From JAOUEA01 sp963825685 (lineage in GTDB: Bacteria; Actinomycetota; UBA4738; HRBIN12), in the NCBI GenBank assembly GCA_963825685.1, contig CAWGUD010000005.1:1-64000 (forward strand): a DNA stretch of 64,000 nt, read 5' to 3'. Position 1 is the first letter of the stretch; each line of letters starts with the position of its first letter. Position numbers and translations under genes: made by a program. The notes under the pieces are model-generated. The model saw only the letters and a program-made list of their open reading frames with translations. It made no database searches and was not told where the DNA came from. Of this stretch, positions 1-9,956 are shown in pieces.

Positions 1-2
1 GC

Positions 3-920
3 AGCGAGCGCCTGTACCGGGCGTCGATGACCACGAGGACGCTCCTGCCCGGATGGAACGGCATCAGCCTCACCGGTCTCGGCTTCCTCGACACCCGTGC
101 GGTCGAGGTCATCGGTGAACAGGTGCTCGTCACCGACGGCGCCGACTCCAGCGCGCGGCCGACATCGGATCCCAGGTCCCACGCCGTCTTCGTGCTCGAC
201 GTGACCGGACCCGGCGCTTCGGCCCCGACCGCGAGCTTCATCGCGACCCCGACCAACGGAGGTGCGCCGCTCGTCGTGAGCTTCACGGACACGAGCAGTG
301 GCCTGCCGACGAGCTGGGCTTGGACCTTCGGGGACGGTGGCACGTCGACCGTGCGTTCGCCCTCGCACACGTACGCCACGGCCGGGACATTCACCGCAAC
401 CTTGATCGCGACGAACGCGCTGGGGTCCAGCTCGGCCTCGCGCACGATCACCGTGAGCAACGCGGCAGTCATCGCCCCCTCCGACGACGCGCAGATCAAC
501 CTGTCTGGCACACCCGTGCCTGGGTCCGCACAGAGCTTCAGCGCGGACGGGTCGCCGGTGAGCGATGGCCTGCTCAAGTTCAACGTCAACGTCCCCGGCC
601 AGATCACGGGCGCCACGCTCCGCCTGTTCTGCGTGGACTCCTCCTCCGTGGGCGGCACCGTCTATGCCGCCGCCGAGACGAACCCCCCGTGGAGGGAGGG
701 CACGGTGACGTGGGCGACCGCCCCGGTTGCCGGTGCGAGCTATGGCTCCCTGGGGGCGGTCAGTGCGGGGACCTGGTACGAGGTCGACCTCACGGCCCTC
801 GTGACGGCGAACGGCACCTACAGCCTGCGGATCAAGAACACCTCGAGCAACGGCGCCGACTACGCCACGAAGGAGGGGGCGGCCGGATCCGCTCCCCAGC
901 TCGTGGTGACGACGGCCTGA
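3..920 (+). CDS. PKD and DNRLRE domain surface protein, C-terminal part
   Basis: The frame is open to the window edge, so only the C-terminal part of a larger protein is present; the first Met is at 27. A PKD domain follows about 65 residues after that Met and carries the typical WTFGDGG core and SPSHTY turn. The last ~130 residues resemble a DNRLRE-type domain (strand ATLRLF, then WREGTVTWATAP), found on secreted and wall-linked proteins. The first segment looks like the end of a beta-propeller or similar repeat, but I cannot name it. An extracellular structural or binding role is inferred; no catalytic motif is visible. Sure about PKD, moderately sure about DNRLRE. Confidence 0.75.
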   Translation, partial: SERLYRASMTTRTLLPGWNGISLTGLGFLDTRAVEVIGEQVLVTDGADSSARPTSDPRSHAVFVLDVTGPGASAPTASFIATPTNGGAPLVVSFTDTSSGLPTSWAWTFGDGGTSTVRSPSHTYATAGTFTATLIATNALGSSSASRTITVSNAAVIAPSDDAQINLSGTPVPGSAQSFSADGSPVSDGLLKFNVNVPGQITGATLRLFCVDSSSVGGTVYAAAETNPPWREGTVTWATAPVAGASYGSLGAVSAGTWYEVDLTALVTANGTYSLRIKNTSSNGADYATKEGAAGSAPQLVVTTA

Positions 921-1003
921 TCAGGCTCCGACCTCGTTCGACCACGCGGACTCCCGGTTCACGACGGGCTCCGTCCAGCTCGCTCCGAGCTCCGTCGCCG
1001 ACG

Positions 1004-1033
1004 TTGACCCTCTGGCACTCTCGTGGCTATCCT
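1004..1033 (+). promoter_or_regulatory. groES promoter
   Basis: A TTGACC box (1004-1009) and a TATCCT box (1028-1033) lie 18 bp apart, a sigma-70/HrdB-type arrangement. The -10 box abuts the CIRCE operator, so a bound repressor would cover the transcription start. Confidence 0.7.
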
Positions 1034-1034
1034 G

Positions 1035-1061
1035 TTAGCACTCACCCAGCGTGAGTGCTAA
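1035..1061 (+). promoter_or_regulatory. CIRCE operator (HrcA binding site)
   Basis: A perfect TTAGCACTC - 9 nt - GAGTGCTAA inverted repeat, identical to the CIRCE consensus bound by the heat-shock repressor HrcA. It lies just downstream of the -10 box and 44 bp before groES, so the chaperonin genes are probably HrcA-controlled. HrcA itself is not in the window. Confidence 0.95.
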
Positions 1062-1105
1062 CGAGACTGGAACGGACCGCTGACCGCAAGGAGGAGACGA
1101 GCACC

Positions 1106-1405
1106 ATGGCGGACTTCAAGCTGAAGCCTCTCGACGACCGCATCGTCGTGCAGGCCAACGAGGGTGACCAGACGACCGCGTCGGGCCTGGTGATCCCCGA
1201 CACCGCGAAGGAGAAGCCCCAGGAGGGCACCGTGATCGCGGTGGGCCCGGGCCGCTTCAACGAGGACGGCGACGAGCGCGTGCCGATGGACGTCGCGGTC
1301 GGCGACACGGTCATCTACTCGAAGTACGGCGGCACCGAGGTCAAGGTCGAGGGCGAGGACTACCTGATCCTGTCGGCCCGCGACGTGCTGGCCGTCGTCT
1401 CGTAA
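1106..1405 (+). CDS. groES: Co-chaperonin GroES
   Basis: A 99-residue GroES, the usual length, beginning MADFKLKPLDDRIVVQ and containing the mobile-loop region TTASGLVIPDTAKEKPQEG and the YSKYGGTEVK strand. It forms the heptameric lid of the GroEL chamber in the cytoplasm. I chose the ATG at 1106 because a strong AAGGAGGA site lies 10 nt upstream and homology starts there; an in-frame extension upstream would run into the CIRCE operator. groEL follows after 112 nt containing a hairpin. The CIRCE operator upstream indicates HrcA repression. Confidence 0.97.
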   Translation: MADFKLKPLDDRIVVQANEGDQTTASGLVIPDTAKEKPQEGTVIAVGPGRFNEDGDERVPMDVAVGDTVIYSKYGGTEVKVEGEDYLILSARDVLAVVS

Positions 1406-1420
1406 GGAACGCGCCGTCTC

Positions 1421-1462
1421 CGGAACCGGGGCCCGCACGCGCGAGCGTCGGGCCCCGTTCCG
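1421..1462 (+). terminator. Hairpin between groES and groEL
   Basis: CGGAAC-C-GGGGCCCG (1421-1435) pairs with CGGGCCCC-GTTCCG (1449-1462), giving a 14-bp stem with one bulged C and a 13-nt loop. There is no T-run after it, so it may be a partial terminator or a processing site that changes the groES:groEL mRNA ratio rather than a full stop. Confidence 0.6.
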
Positions 1463-1517
1463 TCTGACGACACCGAGCCAACGAACCCAGAGCCAACGAA
1501 ACCAGAGGAGGACTACC

Positions 1518-3134
<1,617 letters not shown>

Positions 3135-3174
3135 GCGACCCGACGAGCGGGCGTCAGCCCGCGGTGATGCACCC

Positions 3175-3205
3175 GCGTGGGGCGGGCCATCGGCCCGCCC
3201 CACGC
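3175..3205 (+). terminator. groEL terminator hairpin
   Basis: GCGTGGGGCGGGCC (3175-3188) and GGCCCGCCCCACGC (3192-3205) form a perfect 14-bp stem with a 3-nt loop, 41 nt after the groEL stop. The T-run is weak (CGTCGTTCC), as is common in high-GC actinobacteria. Confidence 0.8.
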
Positions 3206-3221
3206 GTCGTTCCCGCGGGAA

Positions 3222-3227
3222 TACACT
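3222..3227 (+). promoter_or_regulatory. -10 box of a leaderless transcript
   Basis: TACACT lies 8 nt before the ATG of the leucine-dehydrogenase-type gene, with no ribosome binding site between them; transcription should start at or next to the start codon. Confidence 0.5.
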
Positions 3228-3235
3228 CGATCTCG

Positions 3236-4296
3236 ATGTTCGAAGATCTGATCCGCGGGTGGGACGGCGAGCACGTGGTCGCGCGGTTCGACGAGCCCTC
3301 GAGCACGTGGATGCTCGTCGGCGTCCACTCCACCGTGCTCGGCCCGGCGATGGGCGGCACGCGCATGAAGGCCTATCGCTCGGCCGACGAGGGCCTGCAC
3401 GACGTGCTCCGCCTCTCGCAGGCGATGACGATGAAGCAGGCGGCCGCCGGGCTCGACTTCGGGGGCGGCAAGGCGGTGCTGGCGGTGCCGGAGGTGCCCG
3501 CCCCGGGGTCATCGCGACGACGCGACCTGCTGTTGCGGTACGGGGACCTCGTGGACTCGCTCGGCGGCAGCTACGTGACGGCCGCCGACATGAACACGGG
3601 TGAGGCCGACCTCGACGTGATCGGCGAGCGCACGTCGCACGTGCTCGGGCGATCGGTGGCGTGCGGCGGTTCGGGGAGCTCGGCGGGCGCCACGGCCCTC
3701 GGCGTGTTCCACGGCATCAGGGCCAGCGGTGCGCCGTGCGTTCGGCGACGACGATCTGGCCGGTCGACACGTGCTCGTGCAGGGGGTCGGGGCCGTCGGG
3801 TCGCGGCTGGCCGAGCTGCTCCACGAGGCCGGGAGCCTCGCTGACGGTCGCCGACCTCGACGGCGAGCGCGCCGCCACGATCGCGGAGTCGCTCGGCGCC
3901 GCATCGACGACGGCGCACCACGTGTTCGACACGGAGTGCGACGTGTTCTCCCCGTGCGCGACCGGCGCGTTGCTCTCGGCCGAGTCGATCCCGCTGCTGC
4001 GGTGCCGGGTCGTGGCCGGTGCCGCGAACAACCAGCTCGCCACGTCGTGGGACGCCGATCGATTGCACGACCGCGGCATCCTGTACGCGCCCGACTACGT
4101 GATCAACGCCGGCGGTGTGATCCACCTCGCGGGCTACGAGCGACTCGGATGGGACGACGCGCGGATGACGGCCCGGCTCGAGGGCATCGGGGAGACGTTG
4201 ACCGGACTGTTCGACCGGGCCGAGCGCGAGGGCATCACACCTGCCGCCGCGGCGGATCGGCTCGCGACCGAGCGCATCGACGCCGCCCGTGGCTGA
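3236..4296 (+). CDS. Leu/Phe/Val-type amino acid dehydrogenase (two frame breaks)
   Basis: An NAD-dependent dehydrogenase that would reversibly deaminate a branched or aromatic amino acid. The N-terminal part has the family signature GPAMGGTRMKAY, then the glycine-rich segment LDFGGGKAVLA with the catalytic-type lysine, and TAADMNTGEADLD. The Rossmann domain follows (HVLVQGVGAVGSRLAELL) with PCATGALLS, AGAANNQLA and YAPDYVINAGGVI. It is read in three frames: breaks lie near 3728 and 3833, and removing one G at each gives a continuous ~352-residue protein of normal length. I therefore favour sequence error over a pseudogene. The start is the ATG at 3236 behind a TACACT box. Substrate preference cannot be told. 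Confidence 0.8.
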
Positions 4297-4301
4297 GCCC
4301 G

Positions 4302-4700
4302 TCAGACGAACGGCTTCTCCTGGCCCCCGATGCCCATGCCCACCAGCAGCCCGGCGCCGAACCCGCCGTTCACGATCGCGAGCGCCCAGAAGGGCCACGC
4401 GTCGGCACCATCGGGCACGCCGAAGACCGCGTTGATCGCGAACACGGTGGCGGTGCCGACCTCGAGCACGGCGAACGCCCACGACCACCACCAGAGCTCG
4501 TCGATCTTCTGGGCGACGAGCACCATCAGGAGCGCCAGCACGACCCCCATCACGGCGGCCGCCCGGACCCAGACGTAGTCGGCGAGCACGGGCTGACCGA
4601 AGAGGTCCTCCAGCACCCAGCGGGGGAACAGCCCGATCGCGAGGCTCCAGATCAGCCAGAGCGCGGCCTGGACCTTCAGCAACCGTCGCAGAAGCTTCAC
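4302..4700 (-). CDS. Small four-helix membrane protein
   Basis: A 132-residue protein with about four hydrophobic helices (AALWLIWSLAIGLF, AAAVMGVVLALLMVLVA, a Trp-rich WWWSWAFAVLEVGTATVFA, and a C-terminal LAIVNGGFGAGLLVG). I do not recognise a named family. The GTG at 4700 is chosen as start because GGAGGA lies upstream and the hydrophobic region begins directly after it; the upstream in-frame extension is arginine-rich and unlike coding sequence. It ends 6 nt past the stop of the converging dehydrogenase gene. Probably located in the cytoplasmic membrane; function unknown. Confidence 0.7.
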   Translation of the reverse strand: MKLLRRLLKVQAALWLIWSLAIGLFPRWVLEDLFGQPVLADYVWVRAAAVMGVVLALLMVLVAQKIDELWWWSWAFAVLEVGTATVFAINAVFGVPDGADAWPFWALAIVNGGFGAGLLVGMGIGGQEKPFV

Positions 4701-4743
4701 GAGCGCTCGTCCTCCAAGGGTGGGCCGGGTTTCGGGCGGTTGG

Positions 4744-4749
4744 TAGGAT
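4744..4749 (+). promoter_or_regulatory. Possible -10 box for the phosphodiesterase-cysC pair
   Basis: TAGGAT about 115 nt before the ATG at 4865, within the divergent gap next to the membrane-protein gene. No convincing -35 box is visible, so this is tentative. Confidence 0.3.
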
Positions 4750-4864
4750 ACGCGCACCGCGGAGCCGCCTCTCGCGTCAGCGCGTCGTGCTCGCCTCCGC
4801 ACCGTTCCGACACCCGAGAGGACGCACGCATGCAGCACGCGCTCAAGTACCGAAGGGGTAGCGC

Positions 4865-6262
4865 ATGATCGATGGACCCAGGGTCGCGGTGATCGGCCTG
4901 GACTGCGGCGCACCGAAGCTCCTGTTCGAGGACCTCGCCGACGAGGTGCCGAACCTGAGGAAGATCTTCGCCAACGGCATGTACGGCGATCTCGCGAGCA
5001 TCACCCCGCCGATCACCGTGCCGGCGTGGGCGTGCGCGATGACCGGGAAGACCCCCGGACAGCTGGGCATCTACGGCTTCCGCAACCGCAAGGACACGAG
5101 CTACGACGGCCTGCAGGTCGCGACCTCGCTCTCCGTGAAGGAGCCGGCCGTCTGGGACGCGCTCGGCGCCGCGGGCAAGCGCTCCCTGCTGATCGGGGTG
5201 CCGCCCGGGTTCCCGCCGCCCAAGGAGTTCCCGGGCTGGCGCGTGGCGTGCTTCCTCACGCCGCCGAGCGCCGACCGGTACGCGTTCCCGGCCGAGCTCG
5301 AGACCGAGATCGAAGGAGAGCTCGGCGAGAACGAGTACATCTTCGACATCCCGAACTTCCGCCAGCAGGGCCCGGACTTCGTGATGGACCAGATCTTCAA
5401 GATGACGGAGCGGCGGTTCCAGGTGGCGCGGCGCCTGATCAAGAACAAGCCCTGGGACTTCTTCATGATGGTCGAGATGGGCCTGGACCGGCTGCATCAC
5501 TGCTTCTGGCAGTTCTACGACCCGAAGCACCCGCTCTACGAGGCCGGCAACAAGTACGAGACGGCGTTCCACGACTACTACCGCTTCCTCGACAAGGAGA
5601 TCGGCACCCTGCTCGAGGTGCTGCCCGAGGACGTGGTGACCATCGCGATGAGCGACCATGGCGCACGGCCGATGATGGGGGGCCTCTGCTTCAACGACTG
5701 GTTGATCCAGGAGGGCTACCTGGTCCTGAAGGAGCCGGTGCGCGAGATCACGCCGATCGCGAAGGCCGACATCGACTGGAACCGCACGGTCGCGTGGGGC
5801 GACGGTGGCTACTACGGGCGGTGCTTCCTCAACATCAAGGGGCGCGAGCCCAACGGGATCGTCGAGCCGGCGCAGTACGAGACGCTGCGCAACGAGATGA
5901 TCACGAAGCTCGAGGCGCTGCCCGGCCCCGACGGTCTGCCCATGGGCACGAAGGTGCACAAGCCGCAGGACGTCTACCCCGAGGTGCGGGGCGTCGCCCC
6001 CGACCTGATCGTGTACTTCGGCGACCTCGACTGGCGCTCGGTGGGCGCCGTCGGCAACCCCAGCATCTACACGTTCGAGAACGACACCGGCACCGACGGC
6101 GCCAACCACGACCGCACCGCGTTCTTCTCCATGGTCAACCTGCCCGGGCAGCAGATGGGCCGGGTCGACGGCATGAACCTGGTCGACGTCGGCCCGTCGA
6201 TCTTGTCCCTGTACGACATCGAGGCGCCGGCCGGCGCCGTCGGAAGGAGCTTCCTCACGTGA
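4865..6262 (+). CDS. Alkaline-phosphatase-fold phosphodiesterase (type I phosphodiesterase family)
   Basis: A 465-residue protein of the alkaline phosphatase superfamily. It opens with the metal-site strand VAVIGLDCGAP, has TPPITVPAWACAMTG, where the Thr/Ser nucleophile usually sits, then GLDRLHHCFW and the metal-binding SDHGARPM, and a late NHDRTAFF with another ligand His. Members hydrolyse phosphate or phosphonate esters, nucleotide pyrophosphates or sulfate esters. No signal peptide is visible, so it is probably cytoplasmic. The stop overlaps the GTG of cysC by 4 nt (GTGA), so the two are translationally coupled and probably share a pathway involving an activated sulfate or phosphate donor. 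The exact substrate is unknown. Confidence 0.85.
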   Translation: MIDGPRVAVIGLDCGAPKLLFEDLADEVPNLRKIFANGMYGDLASITPPITVPAWACAMTGKTPGQLGIYGFRNRKDTSYDGLQVATSLSVKEPAVWDALGAAGKRSLLIGVPPGFPPPKEFPGWRVACFLTPPSADRYAFPAELETEIEGELGENEYIFDIPNFRQQGPDFVMDQIFKMTERRFQVARRLIKNKPWDFFMMVEMGLDRLHHCFWQFYDPKHPLYEAGNKYETAFHDYYRFLDKEIGTLLEVLPEDVVTIAMSDHGARPMMGGLCFNDWLIQEGYLVLKEPVREITPIAKADIDWNRTVAWGDGGYYGRCFLNIKGREPNGIVEPAQYETLRNEMITKLEALPGPDGLPMGTKVHKPQDVYPEVRGVAPDLIVYFGDLDWRSVGAVGNPSIYTFENDTGTDGANHDRTAFFSMVNLPGQQMGRVDGMNLVDVGPSILSLYDIEAPAGAVGRSFLT

Positions 6263-6885
6263 CCGAGCAGCAGGGTTTCACCGTCTGGTTCACGGGCCTC
6301 TCGGGCGCGGGCAAGTCCACGATCGCCGAGATGCTCTATCACGAGTTCCAGTCGCGCGGGCTGAAGACCGAGATCCTCGACGGCGACGAGGTGCGCAAGA
6401 ACCTCTCGAAGGGCCTCGGCTTCTCCAAGGAGGACCGCGACACGAACATCCTGCGCATCGGGTTCGTGGCGAACCTGCTCACCCGCAACGGCGTGGTGAC
6501 GATCTGCTGTCCGATCAGCCCCTACAAGGAGACGCGCGACGCCTGCCGCGAGCAGATCGGCGAGTTCGTCGAGGTGTACGTGCACGCGACGGTCGACGAG
6601 ATCGCCGCGCACCGCGACCCCAAGGGCCTCTACAAGAAGGCGCTGGCCGGTGAGATCACCGGGTTCACGGGCGTCGACGACCCCTACGAGGTGCCCGAGC
6701 ACCCCGAGATCACGGTCGACACGCTCTCGCAGTCTCCCGAGGAGTCGCTGCAGCACGTGCTGACCCGGCTGAAGGAGCTCGGTCGCGTCGACGACGACAC
6801 GGTGCACGTCACGGGCGACCGGGTGCATTCGGGCCTCACCGACCTGCGGGTGAGCGAGGCCGGCACCGTCGTCAAGGAGCACTGA
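6259..6885 (+). CDS. cysC: Adenylyl-sulfate (APS) kinase
   Basis: A 208-residue APS kinase that makes PAPS from adenylyl sulfate and ATP. The Walker A motif GLSGAGKSTIAEML is near residue 13, followed by the APS-binding DGDEVRKNLSKGLGFSKEDR and the lid region. The last ~30 residues (VDDDTVHVTGDR...) extend beyond the kinase core. The GTG start at 6259 overlaps the stop of the phosphodiesterase gene. No ATP sulfurylase (cysD/N) or PAPS reductase gene is nearby, which points towards sulfation or sulfate-ester metabolism rather than assimilation, though those genes could lie elsewhere. It ends next to the converging glycosyltransferase gene. Confidence 0.95.
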   Translation: MTEQQGFTVWFTGLSGAGKSTIAEMLYHEFQSRGLKTEILDGDEVRKNLSKGLGFSKEDRDTNILRIGFVANLLTRNGVVTICCPISPYKETRDACREQIGEFVEVYVHATVDEIAAHRDPKGLYKKALAGEITGFTGVDDPYEVPEHPEITVDTLSQSPEESLQHVLTRLKELGRVDDDTVHVTGDRVHSGLTDLRVSEAGTVVKEH

Positions 6886-6886
6886 C

Positions 6887-8306
6887 TCAGGGATCGGCGA
6901 CGCCGGCGACCCGCAGCGCGAGCTCGAGGTGCGCCGAGAGGAAGTGCGGGGCGAGGAACCGGCTGCGCACCCGTTGGCGAGCGCCGTGGCCGATCTCGGC
7001 GGCGAACTGTTCGTCGCGCAGCAGCATCGAGAGCGCCTCGCCGAACGCCGGGCAGGTCGGTCGGGTCGACGAGCAGGCCGCTCTTGCCGTGCTCGATCTG
7101 CTCGGCGATGCCTCCCAGGCGTGATCCGACGACGGGGCGTTCCTTCCACATCGCCTCGGTGACGGTGAGGCCGAACCCCTCGGCCAGGCTCTTCTGCACC
7201 ACGACGTCGGCGCGTCGCTGTAGCGCGTTCACGACCACCGCGTTCTCGGTGAGGTCGTGCACGGGCAGGCTCGCGAGGTGGGTGCGAGCCCGGTCGTGGG
7301 GGAGCAGGTCCTGCCACGCCGTGCTCACCTCGGCCAGCACCTCGGCTCCCTCCGGGTCGTCGGAGACCGTGTCGACCTGGGGCCCGGCGAGCACGAGGTG
7401 CGCGCCGGTGTCGAGCGGCACCTCGGTCGCGAAGCCGGTGAGCACGCCGATCGGATCCTTCAGCCGGTCCCACCGCGAGATCTGGACCACGAGCGGGGCG
7501 GTGGCCGGCACGGGCGCCTCTTCGAGCATGACGGCCTCCCGGGCGACGCGGATCGTGCTGCCGTCGGCGAGCGTCACGGTCGGGTCGCCCACGGGCGCCT
7601 CGATCACCCCCGCGGCGGCCAGCACGGCCTCGACGGTCGGGTTGTCGATCGGCACGTTCTTCGGCGAGCCGGCATCGATGCAGGGCGGGATGATCGAGAC
7701 ACGGGAGGGATCGAGGCCATCCCACACGTACGCCGGTCGGGAGAAGACGGTGGCCGCGGCCGCGCGGGCGTCGTCGAGCAGGAACGCCCAGGCCTCTCGG
7801 GCGAGATCGTTCGCCACGTCGATCCCGACGTGGCAGACCCAGATCACGTGCGCACCCCGGGCGACGAGCTGGGGCGTGAGTCCGACCGTCTGCGGGTCGT
7901 GCAGCACGACGACGTCGCCCCGCTGCACGAGGGCCTCGACCGGCCCCCGTTCGCGCTCGAGCGCCGCGTCGTAGACGGCGCGCTCCTGCGGCCCGAGCTC
8001 GCCGCCGTCGCCCGGGCTGCCGTGCAGGCGATTGTGGATGCGCTTCGTGACCTCGAAGAACGCCGGGTCGCCCTCGATCACCATCCATCTCGCGTCGATG
8101 CCGGACGCCACCACGTATCCGAGCAGGGCGTGCAACAGCTCGGCCACGCCGCCGCCCTCGGCGGTGGAGTTCACGTGCCACCACGTCTGGCCCTCGAGGC
8201 CGTCGGCGGCGTCGGCGAGCGCCCTGCGATAGCGCAGCAGGTCGCCCCGCTCGATCAGCTCGGAGAAGCCGTCGGGGTGCTGCGGCGCGATCGGCACCTC
8301 GTGCAT
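6887..8306 (-). CDS. treT: GT4 glycosyltransferase, trehalose synthase TreT-like (one frame break)
   Basis: A GT-B glycosyltransferase of family GT4 resembling TreT, which makes trehalose from an NDP-glucose and glucose. Diagnostic segments are WHVNSTAEGGGVAELL near residue 42, VIWVCHVGIDVAN, IIPPCIDAGSPKN, QISRWDRLKDP and the C-terminal nucleotide-sugar motif KSLAEGFGLTVTEAMWK. A single frame break near 7047 (removing one G) restores the tail FGEALSMLLRDEQFA ending at 6887, for ~473 residues in total. Without the repair, the frame runs on antisense into cysC. The start is the ATG at 8306, divergent from the GMC oxidoreductase gene. A trehalose phosphorylase-type reaction is the main alternative. 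Confidence 0.8.
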
Positions 8307-8364
8307 CGGAGCATCATGACAACCCGAGGCGTCGAACGCGTGAACCTCGGCGAAGCGGGAGGGC

Positions 8365-8370
8365 TACGCT
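8365..8370 (+). promoter_or_regulatory. -10 box of a leaderless transcript
   Basis: TACGCT lies 7 nt before the GTG of the GMC oxidoreductase gene, with no ribosome binding site. Confidence 0.5.
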
Positions 8371-8377
8371 GGGCATC

Positions 8378-9859
8378 GTGGACGCGTTCGACGTGATCGT
8401 GTGCGGAGGCGGCACGGCCGGCTCGGTGGTCGCGGCGCACCTCGTCGAGTCCGGACGACGCGTGCTGGTGCTCGAGGCGGGACCCGACCACGGCGCGTTC
8501 GCCGACGGGCGATGGCCCCCCGAGCTGCTCGACGCCCGCACGATCCCGCTCTCGCACGACTGGGGGTACACGTCGGCTGAGGAGCTGCCCGGGCGATCGC
8601 TCGCGTACGAGCGCGCGCGGGTGATCGGCGGATGCTCGGCCCACAACGGGTGCACGGTCTCGTGGGGGCATCGCGCCGACTACGACGGCTGGTCATCGCT
8701 CGGGCTCGAGGGCTGGGGCGCCGACGACCTGCTCCCGCTCTTCGTCGAGGCCTCGTCGCGCATGCGCGTGCGACGGTTCGCCGACGACGAGATCGCGCCG
8801 TTCCACCGCGGGTTCATCGAGGCCGGCACGTCGCTGGGCTTCCCCGAGGTCGACGATCTCGAGTCGCTCGACGGAGGCATCGGGGTCTGTGCCGAGCCCT
8901 CGAACAGCCCCGACGGCGTGCGATGGAACGCCGCGTTCGCCTATCTCGACCCGGTCAGGGCGCATCCGGGCCTGACCGTGTGGGGCGACACCGCCGTCGA
9001 CCGGGTGCTCGTCGAGGCGGGGCGTGCGGTCGGCGTCCGGGTCTTCGGGCCGGAAGGCGCCGTCGAGCTCCGCGCCGACCTCGTCGTCGTGAGCGCGGGA
9101 ACGTACGGCACGCCCGCCGTGCTGCTGCGCAGCGGCATCGGGCCGGCCGACGACCTTCGGGAGCTCGGGGCGGCGGTCGTCGCCGACCTGCCGGTGGGTC
9201 GGAACCTGCACGATCATCCGAGCTTCGAGGTGTCGTTCTCGCCGAGCGACGAGCTGCGCCGGCGGACGGCCGCGTTCGAGGCGGCCGGGTGGACCGTGCC
9301 CGACGAGCAGGGGTTCGCGAAGGGCGAGAGCGGCCGTGCCCAGGCCGCGGGCGAGCCCTTCGATCTGCACGTCTTCCCCGAGATCGCGATGGACGGGCGG
9401 TTGGGCGTGTTCGTGGCCCTGTTGACGCCGCGCTCACGGGGTGCGCTGACGCTCCGCGACCTCGATCCGGGGTCCGCGCCCAGGCTCGACCACGCCTACC
9501 TCACCGACCCCGAGGGTCACGACCTCGAGGCGCTGATCGACGGCGTGGAGCTGGCGCGGGCGTTCGCCGCCGCCGAGCCGTTCGCGTCGCTGCTCGACCG
9601 CGAGGTGGAGCCGGGCTCGGCGGCGCCGGCGCGACACGACCTGCGCGACGCGGTGCGGGCGGGGGTGATCCACTACTGGCACCCGGTGGGCACGTGCGCG
9701 ATGGGGTCGGTCACCGACGCCGACGGGCACGTGCTCGGCGTCGACGGGCTCGTCGTCGCCGACGCGTCGCTGATGCCGGTCACCCCCCGGGCGACCACGA
9801 GCATCCCGACGGTGGTGGTGGCCGAGCGCATCGGGCGAGCTCTCGCGCGGGAGGCCTGA
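8378..9859 (+). CDS. GMC-family FAD-dependent oxidoreductase
   Basis: A 493-residue glucose-methanol-choline family flavoprotein. The N-terminal FAD-binding Rossmann motif VIVCGGGTAGSVVA and the ARVIGGCSAHNG segment are followed by the second signature SAGTYGTPAVLLRSGIG and the catalytic HYWHPVGTCAMG near the C-terminus, with VADASLMPVTPRATTS closing the FAD site. Family members oxidise alcohols, sugars or sterols. No signal peptide is seen. In M. tuberculosis a GMC enzyme (ChoD) also neighbours guaB3 and guaA, which supports conserved context more than a shared substrate. Start GTG at 8378. Confidence 0.9.
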   Translation: MDAFDVIVCGGGTAGSVVAAHLVESGRRVLVLEAGPDHGAFADGRWPPELLDARTIPLSHDWGYTSAEELPGRSLAYERARVIGGCSAHNGCTVSWGHRADYDGWSSLGLEGWGADDLLPLFVEASSRMRVRRFADDEIAPFHRGFIEAGTSLGFPEVDDLESLDGGIGVCAEPSNSPDGVRWNAAFAYLDPVRAHPGLTVWGDTAVDRVLVEAGRAVGVRVFGPEGAVELRADLVVVSAGTYGTPAVLLRSGIGPADDLRELGAAVVADLPVGRNLHDHPSFEVSFSPSDELRRRTAAFEAAGWTVPDEQGFAKGESGRAQAAGEPFDLHVFPEIAMDGRLGVFVALLTPRSRGALTLRDLDPGSAPRLDHAYLTDPEGHDLEALIDGVELARAFAAAEPFASLLDREVEPGSAAPARHDLRDAVRAGVIHYWHPVGTCAMGSVTDADGHVLGVDGLVVADASLMPVTPRATTSIPTVVVAERIGRALAREA

Positions 9860-9892
9860 GGGCGTCTGCTACCCTTCGGTCATGTAGGGAGT

Positions 9893-9920
9893 GACGCCCA
9901 TCGGGGAACCGGTGGGCGTC
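9893..9920 (+). promoter_or_regulatory. Strong hairpin in the guaB3 5' leader
   Basis: GACGCCCATCGG (9893-9904) pairs with CCGGTGGGCGTC (9909-9920) through a GGAA loop: 12 stacked positions with a single T-G pair, 37 nt before the guaB3 ATG. A GNRA-type tetraloop in the leader of a purine gene suggests a regulatory RNA or mRNA-stabilising element. It could also be a terminator-like element after the GMC gene, but no T-run follows. Confidence 0.55.
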
Positions 9921-9956
9921 CTGCGTTTCGGGCCGAGACCAGGGGTGGGGGAAGGC

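Noticed and set aside
4697..6109. 470-codon minus-strand frame opposite the phosphodiesterase gene
   Set aside because: Shadow frame without recognisable domains; the plus-strand gene is coupled to cysC.
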